Shown one piece after another: positions 1 through 4,878 of a stretch of 5,018 nucleotides of DNA. A program made the position numbers and the translations under genes. The notes under the pieces were generated by a model, which was given only the letters and a program-made list of their open reading frames with translations, was not told the origin of the DNA and ran no database searches. Positions within the stretch are counted from its first letter, which is position 1. Every line of letters starts with the position of its first letter. The DNA is taken from assembly GCA_001787455.1 (NCBI GenBank), contig MFXA01000062.1:1-5018 (forward strand). The letters run 5' to 3'. Source of the stretch: Candidatus Peregrinibacteria bacterium RIFCSPLOWO2_01_FULL_39_12. Its GTDB lineage: Bacteria > Patescibacteriota > Gracilibacteria > UBA1369 > LOWO2-01-FULL-3.

Positions 1-26
1 AAATACAATATTTTTTTTTGGCTTAT

Positions 27-1061
27 TTAAGAGATTTTTGAATGCCGCCTAAAAATAAAAAATCTTTTTACTGTATTTAAAATTATTTTTTCAAGAATTG
101 TATTGAAAGATACTCCGTATAAATGAAGCACATTTGAAATTGCGCAGTCCAATTCTTTCGGGCCAAAAGCGGGATTACTGTTTGAATCCACGAAAAAGTA
201 ATTTCCGGCTCTATCAAGCCTTATATCGAACTTCGCATAATCGTGCATTTTGCTTATGGCGAAAGCTTTTCTTGCAAGATTTTTTAATTTTTCATCTTCG
301 GTTTTTTCATAATGGAATCCATTTCCGTCCGCCCATTGATCGTCAAAAGTTGCAAAAGAAAAATCGCCGGTGTCTTTATTGAAAACTTTCTCGGCGGCAA
401 AAACATTTTCGTCATCGCCTTCCAAAACAATTGCGGTAAGTTCCCTGCCTGCAATAAATTCCTGCACAAGTACAGGCTGATGATAAGTTCCAATCAAAAA
501 TTTCACCCTGTTTCTTAAATGCTTTTCATTAAAAGAAATCGCATCCTTATCCATATTAACGGCACCGTGTACTTCATTAAGTTTTGATATCAACGGAAAT
601 TTTAAACCAAAACTAAGTTCATCTTTATAATCGGAAAAAAGTTGGGAATTTGGAACGGTAACACTCACACTTTTCAACAATTCGGCCGTCAGAAATTTAT
701 TATAAGACAATGTCTCGCAAAAAATGCCTGCGCCGGTAAATGGAATTTCCAAAAATTCCAAAATCGAAGGAATCGTAGCGGCAAGCCTATCAATGCCTCT
801 TACAGAACCAACAAGATTAAAAACCATGTCCGGCTTGATTTTTTTTATTTTCCGCTGGAAATCATCATCGGCGGGAATTATATACGCGTCAAATCCGAGA
901 TTTTTTAAATATGACGCAATTACTTTAGCATCTCTTTCCGCATCTTTTTCGGTAATATATTCGGCTTCGGTATTAAAATATTCACGTTTTACCGCGCTGT
1001 AAAGAATGGCGATTTTTTTAATAGCGGCGAGTGTCTTCTTTCCTTCAGTAATATTTTGCAT
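27..1061 (-). CDS. D-Ala-D-Ala ligase-like ATP-grasp protein
   Basis: Predicted cytosolic ATP-dependent carboxylate-amine ligase of the ATP-grasp superfamily; D-alanine-D-alanine ligases of cell-wall synthesis are the nearest well-known relatives. Numbered from the ATG (344 aa): an N-terminal Rossmann-like part starts near residue 15 (KKIAILYSAV). The Ddl-like FTGAG hinge is at 108-112 and is followed by a lysine-containing helix. The ATP-binding subdomain includes PLISKLNE (about 156-163) and VLVQEFIAGREL (197-208). The metal-binding end is FDIRLD (278-283) plus VDSNSNP (291-297). By alignment from memory, D279, D292 and N294 fill the three metal-ligand positions, with Asp where classical Ddl has Glu. 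Start: ATG at 1061 has AAGG 11 bases upstream. An in-frame TTG at 1079 would add six residues and has GGAG 4 bases upstream, but that GGAG lies in a palindrome. An in-frame stop lies just above both. The fold is secure; true Ddl activity is not. No signal peptide or terminator is seen. Confidence 0.82.
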   Translation of the reverse strand: MQNITEGKKTLAAIKKIAILYSAVKREYFNTEAEYITEKDAERDAKVIASYLKNLGFDAYIIPADDDFQRKIKKIKPDMVFNLVGSVRGIDRLAATIPSILEFLEIPFTGAGIFCETLSYNKFLTAELLKSVSVTVPNSQLFSDYKDELSFGLKFPLISKLNEVHGAVNMDKDAISFNEKHLRNRVKFLIGTYHQPVLVQEFIAGRELTAIVLEGDDENVFAAEKVFNKDTGDFSFATFDDQWADGNGFHYEKTEDEKLKNLARKAFAISKMHDYAKFDIRLDRAGNYFFVDSNSNPAFGPKELDCAISNVLHLYGVSFNTILEKIILNTVKRFFIFRRHSKIS

Positions 1062-1078
1062 ATAGATTTTAGCCTTCA

Positions 1079-1126
1079 AGCAACTCCGAAGGAGTTGCTA
1101 ATAAGTAACTGTTCGCGAAGCGAGCA
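1079..1126. repeat. Pair of small palindromes with GAA loops
   Basis: Two hairpin-forming palindromes lie side by side directly upstream of the ligase start. The first has a perfect 9-bp stem (1079-1087 with 1091-1099) around GAA (1088-1090). The second has a 7-bp stem with one G-T pair (1110-1116 with 1120-1126), again around GAA (1117-1119). Read from the minus strand the loops are TTC. If the minus-strand promoter proposed at 1142-1147 is right, both fall in the ligase mRNA leader, and the first would contain the GGAG in front of the alternative TTG start. They could be a dispersed intergenic repeat or a leader structure; the window alone cannot decide. Confidence 0.6.
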
Positions 1127-1141
1127 CCACGCACCAAATCT

Positions 1142-1147
1142 ATTGTA
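1142..1147 (-). promoter_or_regulatory. Possible -10 box for the ATP-grasp ligase
   Basis: On the minus strand this reads TACAAT, a five-of-six match to the sigma70 -10 consensus, in an AT-rich stretch. No convincing -35 element stands 16-18 bases upstream: TTGTCT is present but only 12 bases away, and the element at 17 bases matches poorly. Transcription would start near 1135 and give a leader of roughly 75 bases carrying both GAA-loop hairpins. The case is weak because TACAAT-like words are common in AT-rich DNA. Confidence 0.28.
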
Positions 1148-1199
1148 AATTTTAAAATAAGACAAGGGAACCTTCTTTGAGATTTCCAAGGATTCCTCA

Positions 1200-1227
1200 T
1201 TGATAAAGAAAAAAAATAGCCTACAAT
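1200..1227 (+). promoter_or_regulatory. Sigma70-type promoter of the GtrA-glycosyltransferase gene
   Basis: TTGATA at 1200-1205 (five of six to TTGACA) and TACAAT at 1222-1227 (five of six to TATAAT) are separated by a 16-base spacer. Transcription would begin around 1234, about 39 bases before the GTG start and just where an inverted repeat begins. The region is non-coding and lies in a divergent intergenic gap where a right-reading promoter is expected. This is the best promoter candidate in the window. Confidence 0.55.
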
Positions 1228-1233
1228 AAAATA

Positions 1234-1266
1234 GAAATTTTGTTATGCAAAATTTCCTAACAAAAT
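1234..1266 (+). promoter_or_regulatory. Leader with two mutually exclusive hairpins before a GTG start
   Basis: The segment 1237-1245 can pair in two ways. As part of 1234-1242 it forms a perfect 9-bp stem with 1248-1256 around a 5-base loop. Alternatively 1237-1245 pairs perfectly with 1258-1266 around a 12-base loop. The two cannot coexist. The structure would occupy nearly all of the predicted 39-base leader, ending 6 bases before the GTG, and no ribosome-binding purine tract is present. This could regulate translation initiation, but the stems are almost pure A-T and the complementarity may partly reflect composition. Confidence 0.4.
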
Positions 1267-1272
1267 CATAAA

Positions 1273-2433
1273 GTGGATTTAAAGGCTAAAATAAAAAGAA
1301 GCAAACCTTTCATGCAATATTCGGTTGTAGGGGTTCTGGGGACTTTTATTGATCTTGCAGCTCTGTATTTCTTTGTTGAATACTTGGGAATTGCGGTTAT
1401 TCCCGCTTCGATATTATCTTTTACTCTAGCGGTAATAAATAATTTCTTGCTTAACAAAAAATGGACATTCAAAAATAGCTCAAGAAATTACAGGAAACTT
1501 TTTCTTAAATTTTTAACGGTATCGCTTGTCGGTCTCGGACTCACGATTTTATTTATGTCTTTATTCGTACATCTTATAAAAATTTGGTACATGCTGGCAA
1601 AAGCATTAACTTCAATCATAGTTTTAACATGGAATTTTCTCGGGAATAAACGATGGACGTTTAATATCAAAAAAATTCAAATTGAAATCCCGAAACAATT
1701 CCCGTACGACCTTTCAATTATAATCCCTGCGTATAACGAAGAAAATCGTATTAAAAACACATTACTTTCCATTAACGATTATATAAAAAATACTAACCTT
1801 AACGCCGAAATAATTGTTGTTGATGACGGGAGCAAGGACAAAACGGTGGAAATAGTGGATAAATATCAAAAAAAAATACCTAATATGTACCTTGTCGCGC
1901 TTTCAAAAAACAAAGGAAAAGGTTTTGCAATAAAAAAAGGCGTTGAAGTAAGTAAGGGAAAATATATTTTATTTACCGACGCGGACAATTCCACGCCCAT
2001 TGAAGAACATAAAAATCTCATGGGGAAATTAAGAAAAATTGGGGCCGATATTGCAATAGGATCGCGCTATCTCGCTAACAGTAACGTTAAAATTAAACAA
2101 CCGCTTTATAGAGTTCTCTTGGGAAGATTCGGCAATTTGCTGATTAGAGTTTTTCTTATTGATGGAATTCAGGATACTCAATGCGGATTTAAACTTTTTA
2201 AGTATAAAGCGGCAAAAGAAATTTTTTCCATGCAAAAGATAAAACGGTTCGGTTTTGATATGGAAGCGCTGGTTATTGCAAAAAGTCTTGGGTACAAAAT
2301 AGTGGAAGTTCCCGTAAACTGGTTTAATTCGCCGGAAAGCAGGGTACGCCCGATTAAAGACGGACTGATTACATTGAAAGACCTTATGTATATAAAGTTA
2401 AATCTTCTAGTCGGCAGATATTTTAAGGAGTAA
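1273..2433 (+). CDS. GtrA-family membrane domain fused to ALG5-like family 2 glycosyltransferase
   Basis: Two-domain membrane glycosyltransferase, 386 aa. Residues about 14-125 are a GtrA-like domain with four hydrophobic segments (roughly 15-36, 40-60, 80-100, 105-124). It is visibly duplicated: NFLLNKKWTF (57-66) and NFLGNKRWTF (121-130) close the two halves. Residues about 145-386 are a GT2 domain: LSIIIPAYNEE (147-157), VVDDGSKD (182-189), the metal-binding DAD (236-238), GSRY (263-266), DTQCGFKLF (301-309) and EVPVNW (345-350). The DTQCGFKLF block and C-terminal pattern resemble dolichyl-phosphate glucosyltransferase ALG5. The likely reaction is sugar transfer from a nucleotide sugar to a polyprenyl phosphate on the cytosolic face; GtrA domains are linked to moving such lipid-sugars across the membrane. 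The exact sugar is unknown. GTG at 1273 is the only standard start after an in-frame stop at 1258-1260; the next is ATG, residue 14. No Shine-Dalgarno motif precedes it. tRNA-Pro follows after 4 bases. Confidence 0.9.
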   Translation: MDLKAKIKRSKPFMQYSVVGVLGTFIDLAALYFFVEYLGIAVIPASILSFTLAVINNFLLNKKWTFKNSSRNYRKLFLKFLTVSLVGLGLTILFMSLFVHLIKIWYMLAKALTSIIVLTWNFLGNKRWTFNIKKIQIEIPKQFPYDLSIIIPAYNEENRIKNTLLSINDYIKNTNLNAEIIVVDDGSKDKTVEIVDKYQKKIPNMYLVALSKNKGKGFAIKKGVEVSKGKYILFTDADNSTPIEEHKNLMGKLRKIGADIAIGSRYLANSNVKIKQPLYRVLLGRFGNLLIRVFLIDGIQDTQCGFKLFKYKAAKEIFSMQKIKRFGFDMEALVIAKSLGYKIVEVPVNWFNSPESRVRPIKDGLITLKDLMYIKLNLLVGRYFKE

Positions 2434-2437
2434 ATAT

Positions 2438-2515
2438 CGGGGTGTAGCGCAGTTGGCTTAGCGCGCAAGCATGGGGTGCTTGAGGTCCCGGGTTCAAGTC
2501 CCGGCACTCCGACCA
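2438..2515 (+). tRNA. tRNA-Pro (anticodon GGG)
   Basis: A full cloverleaf can be drawn. The acceptor stem is CGGGGTG (2438-2444) with CACTCCG (2505-2511), with one G-U pair. The D arm is GCGC/GCGC (2447-2450, 2461-2464). The anticodon stem is CAAGC/GCTTG (2466-2470, 2478-2482) around ATGGGGT, so the anticodon GGG is at 2473-2475. The T arm is CCGGG/CCCGG around TTCAAGT (2493-2499). The discriminator is A2512 and CCA is encoded at 2513-2515. C1-G72 with A73 fits bacterial proline identity, and GGG reads CCC and CCU. The gene begins 4 bases after the glycosyltransferase stop, so it is either co-transcribed with that gene or driven from inside its 3' end. A weak TTGAAA (2374-2379) and TTAAAT (2398-2403) pair with an 18-base spacer is the only internal promoter candidate noticed. 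Confidence 0.97.
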
Positions 2516-2516
2516 T

Positions 2517-2550
2517 AGAAATTTTCGCCCCGCGAAAATTTCTTATCTTC
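2517..2550 (+). terminator. Intrinsic terminator-like hairpin after tRNA-Pro
   Basis: A perfect 12-bp inverted repeat (2517-2528 with 2532-2543) with a CCC loop starts two bases after the encoded CCA. A T-rich but interrupted tract (2539-2549, TTTCTTATCTT) follows or overlaps the 3' arm. The position right behind a tRNA and the perfect stem favour a terminator or 3'-processing structure. The absence of an unbroken T run lowers confidence. Its 5' flank and arm share the 11-mer atagaaatttt with the hairpin upstream of the glycosyltransferase gene. Confidence 0.55.
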
Positions 2551-2559
2551 TAGCAAAAC

Positions 2560-2583
2560 TGTTTCCGGCTAAGCCCGGAAACA
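2560..2583. repeat. Second hairpin between tRNA-Pro and the SAHH gene
   Basis: TGTTTCCGG (2560-2568) is perfectly complementary to CCGGAAACA (2575-2583) around a 6-base loop; an alternative inner stem GGC/GCC leaves one bulged C. What follows is C-rich (ACACCCTCCCGC), not T-rich, so it does not look like a standard intrinsic terminator. It ends 16 bases before the proposed -35 box of the SAHH promoter and could be a regulatory site, a reinforcing RNA 3'-end structure, or a repeat. Confidence 0.4.
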
Positions 2584-2598
2584 CCCTCCCGCTTGCCG

Positions 2599-2627
2599 TT
2601 GACTTTCTTAATCTCCGCAATTACCAT
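2599..2627 (+). promoter_or_regulatory. Candidate promoter giving a near-leaderless SAHH transcript
   Basis: TTGACT (2599-2604, five of six to the -35 consensus) is followed after exactly 17 bases by TACCAT (2622-2627, four of six to the -10 consensus, keeping the key first T-A and last T). Transcription would begin near 2634, about three bases before the ATG at 2637. The gene has no Shine-Dalgarno motif, which fits a leaderless or near-leaderless message. The -10 match is only moderate. Confidence 0.42.
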
Positions 2628-2636
2628 CCGGATATA

Positions 2637-3899
2637 ATGAAAAATTTGTACGACATAAAAAACCTCAAGCTTGCTCCGCAAGGAAAACTGAAAATTGAAT
2701 GGGCGGAAAAACAAATGCCCGTACTTCGTCAAATTAAAGAAAGATTTAGAAAAGAAAAACCTCTTAAAGGAGTGACCTTGGCTGCCTGTCTTCATGTAAC
2801 CAGTGAAACCGCTAATTTAGCCCTTACTCTTATCGAAGGAGGAGCAAAAGTCGTTATTTGTGGTTGTAATCCTCTTTCTACACAAGATGATGTTGTAGCG
2901 TCGCTGGTAAAAGATTTTAAAATCCCGGTTTTTGCGATTAAAGGAGAGGACAGTAAAACCTATTACAGGCATATTAATGACGCTCTTAATTTCAGACCGC
3001 AAATCACAATGGATGACGGAGGAGATTTGATAACAGAACTGCATACAAAAAGAATCAGTCAGCTTAAAGAAATTATTGGATCCTCCGAAGAAACTACGAC
3101 CGGTGTGATTAGAATAAGAGCAATGGAAAAAGATAAAGTTTTAAGTGTCCCTGCTATTGATTGTAATGATAGTGATACAAAACATATGTTTGATAACAGG
3201 TATGGAATTGGCCAATCTACGATAGATGGAATTTTAAGAGCAACCAATACTCTTCTGGCCGGAAAAGTATTTGTTGTTGTTGGATATGGATATGGAGGAA
3301 AAGGATTAGGATCACGCGCAGGAGGAATGGGAGCAAACATAATTATCGTTGAGGTAGATCCGGTGAAAGCTCTCGAAGCGGCCATGGATGGATTCAGAGT
3401 TTTATCTATGTCCAATGCGGCTAAACTTGGAGACATCTTTGTAACTGTTACCGGAAACAAAAAAGTGATTGGGGTAAAACATATTCTTTCAATGAAGGAT
3501 GGAGCAATTTTGGCTAATACCGGACACTTTAATGCTGAGATTGATATCGAAGGATTAGAAAAAATCAAAAAAACAAAAAGAATCATTCGTCCATTTGTAG
3601 AAGAATATACGCTAATCAACAACAAAAAGATTTATCTGTTGGGAGAAGGTAGATTAATTAATTTGGTAGCTGCAGAAGGGCATCCGGCTGAAATTATGGA
3701 TATGAGTTTTGCCAACCAGGCTTTGGCGGCGGAATACCTTGTTAAAAACAAAGGCAAACTTAAAAATAAGGTTTACAGATTGCCGGAAAAACTGGATAAA
3801 ATAGTTGCAAGTCTCAAACTGAAGGCTATGGGGATGGGACTTGAAAAACTAACCAAAGAGCAAAAAAAATATCTATCCTCATGGAAGGAAGGCACCTAA
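2637..3899 (+). CDS. ahcY: S-adenosylhomocysteine hydrolase (adenosylhomocysteinase)
   Basis: Cytosolic NAD-dependent enzyme that reversibly splits S-adenosylhomocysteine into homocysteine and adenosine, relieving inhibition of SAM-dependent methyltransferases. All hallmarks of the family are present in 420 aa: CLHVTSET (51-58), NPLSTQD (78-84), DDGGDL (126-131), SEETTTGV (150-157), and TKHMFDN (181-187). The NAD-binding loop is GYGYGGKG (216-223) with VEVDP (238-242) after it. GHFN (296-299), GEGRLINL (336-343) and EGHP (347-350) follow. From the human enzyme, the catalytic set maps to D127, E152, K182, D186 and N187, all conserved. The chain ends at SSWKEGT without the long KPDHYRY-type tail of eukaryotic and many bacterial enzymes, so it belongs to the compact archaeal/Thermotoga-like type. 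ATG at 2637 is the first standard in-frame start after the upstream stop region and is needed for the conserved YDIKNLKL N-terminus. Glycine codons are strongly biased to GGA (28 of 37). Adenosine kinase follows 27 bases downstream. Confidence 0.97.
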   Translation: MKNLYDIKNLKLAPQGKLKIEWAEKQMPVLRQIKERFRKEKPLKGVTLAACLHVTSETANLALTLIEGGAKVVICGCNPLSTQDDVVASLVKDFKIPVFAIKGEDSKTYYRHINDALNFRPQITMDDGGDLITELHTKRISQLKEIIGSSEETTTGVIRIRAMEKDKVLSVPAIDCNDSDTKHMFDNRYGIGQSTIDGILRATNTLLAGKVFVVVGYGYGGKGLGSRAGGMGANIIIVEVDPVKALEAAMDGFRVLSMSNAAKLGDIFVTVTGNKKVIGVKHILSMKDGAILANTGHFNAEIDIEGLEKIKKTKRIIRPFVEEYTLINNKKIYLLGEGRLINLVAAEGHPAEIMDMSFANQALAAEYLVKNKGKLKNKVYRLPEKLDKIVASLKLKAMGMGLEKLTKEQKKYLSSWKEGT

Positions 3900-3926
3900 G
3901 GACTGTATGTCCCTAATCCACCACAA

Positions 3927-4871
3927 ATGTTTAAGAGAATTGTAGTAACAGGATCTCTTGCATACGATCACATTATGTCGATGCCCGGAAGTTTCAGCGA
4001 CCATATAATGCCGGACAAGATCCATATTTTGAATGTTAGTTTTATAATGCAAACTTTTAGAAGGGAATTTGGTGGTACTGCAGGGAATATAGCTTATTCT
4101 TTAGCTTTGTTAAAAACACCGGCCTTACTCGTCGCGGCGGCGGGAAATGATTTTGAGGATTACTCGAATCATCTGAAAACTCTTAAACCTTTGGATACTT
4201 CCGGCATTAAAGTTTCGAGGGATATTCGGACGGCGCAAGGTTTTGTTACAACCGATAAAAACGATAACCAGATTTGGGGATTTTACGAGGGTGCCATGAA
4301 AAAAACAAAAGCAATTTCTCTCAGGAAATTCCTGAAAAGTGACGATTTTGTGATTATTGCTCCGAACGATCCGGCAAGTACCATAAAATTTGTAAAAGAT
4401 TGCGTACAAAAAAAAGGTCTTTACATGTTTGATCCGGCTTTCAATATCCCGCATTTCAATAAAAAAGATTTTGAATTTTCCATAAGACATGCTTCGATTG
4501 TAATTGGTAACGACTACGAAATAGAACTTATTAAAAGAAGATTGAATTTAAAAAAACTTCCGGAAAATAATCAAATTTGGATTACAACTTTAGGACATCA
4601 AGGCTCATTAATCAAAAAAAATAAAAATGAATGGAAAATAGCGATAGCCAAACCAAAAAATATATCTGATCCAACAGGTGCCGGAGATGCATACCGAGCT
4701 GGCTTCCTAGCTGGATTTTTGAATGGACTTCCTATGGATATTTGTGGCAAGATGGGGTCTTTGTCGGCGGCGTATGCCGTTGAAAATTATGGTACGCAAA
4801 CTCACGTTTTTAAGTTAAGTGAATTTAAATCGAGATTTAAAAAAAATTTCGGATTAGAGTTAAGCTTCTAA
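3927..4871 (+). CDS. adoK: Adenosine kinase, PfkB family (mycobacterial AdoK-like)
   Basis: Likely cytosolic enzyme phosphorylating adenosine to AMP with ATP. The 314-aa protein has the PfkB/ribokinase layout: TGSLAYDHIM (8-17) with a substrate-side Asp (D14), the first signature GGTAGN (49-54), the NDYE motif (195-198, the NxxE metal/phosphate motif), TTLGHQGS (220-227), and DPTGAGDAYRAGF (248-260) with catalytic base D254. Several stretches specifically recall Mycobacterium tuberculosis AdoK from memory: PGxFSDHxxPDKIH near the N-terminus, AAGNDFEDY (71-79), the FYEGAM block (119-124), APNDP (145-149) and the final GSLSAAYAVENYGTQ region. That supports adenosine rather than a sugar as substrate. 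Standing 27 bases after SAHH, which releases adenosine, strengthens the call; co-transcription is probable. ATG 3927 is the only standard start after the SAHH stop in this frame; no Shine-Dalgarno motif precedes it. A generic PfkB nucleoside or sugar kinase is the alternative. Confidence 0.88.
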   Translation: MFKRIVVTGSLAYDHIMSMPGSFSDHIMPDKIHILNVSFIMQTFRREFGGTAGNIAYSLALLKTPALLVAAAGNDFEDYSNHLKTLKPLDTSGIKVSRDIRTAQGFVTTDKNDNQIWGFYEGAMKKTKAISLRKFLKSDDFVIIAPNDPASTIKFVKDCVQKKGLYMFDPAFNIPHFNKKDFEFSIRHASIVIGNDYEIELIKRRLNLKKLPENNQIWITTLGHQGSLIKKNKNEWKIAIAKPKNISDPTGAGDAYRAGFLAGFLNGLPMDICGKMGSLSAAYAVENYGTQTHVFKLSEFKSRFKKNFGLELSF

Positions 4872-4878
4872 ACTTTCC

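Noticed and set aside
1..26. Terminator for the ATP-grasp gene in the left edge
   Set aside because: The 26 bases hold A and T runs but no stem. The true 3' end is probably outside the window.
1166..1197. Imperfect hairpin (GGAACCTT with AAGG-A-TTCC)
   Set aside because: It has a bulge and a 13-base loop, lies upstream of both predicted transcript starts, and has no clear role. It could still be an operator but nothing supports that.
2425..2430. AAGGAG, a perfect Shine-Dalgarno word
   Set aside because: It encodes the last residues of the glycosyltransferase and is followed by the tRNA. The nearest start-like codon (GTG at 2442) is inside the tRNA and runs straight into TAG.
2438..2515. tRNA as an integration (att) site
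   Set aside because: No integrase and no direct repeat of the tRNA 3' end were found elsewhere in the window.
2178..2516. Minus-strand open frame of 112 codons starting with MVGVPGLEPGTSS
   Set aside because: It begins on the antisense of tRNA-Pro and runs antisense to the glycosyltransferase gene. The VPGLEPGTSS-type start is the well-known false protein produced by translating tRNA genes backwards.
2633..2638. Perfect TATAAT
   Set aside because: It overlaps the SAHH start codon, so it would start RNA inside the gene, and no -35 element stands 16-18 bases upstream. The TTGACT at 2599 is 28 bases away from it and fits TACCAT at 2622 instead.
3059..3625. Minus-strand open frame of 188 codons
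   Set aside because: It lies entirely inside the SAHH gene, which has every catalytic motif in the sense frame. The antisense product is low-complexity with no recognisable motif.
3900..3912. Small hairpin GGAC/GTCC between SAHH and adenosine kinase
   Set aside because: The stem is only 4 bp with a 5-base loop and no T tract. It is too weak to call a terminator or regulator.
4125..4490. Minus-strand open frame of 121 codons
   Set aside because: Antisense shadow of the adenosine kinase gene, with no domain or start signal of its own.
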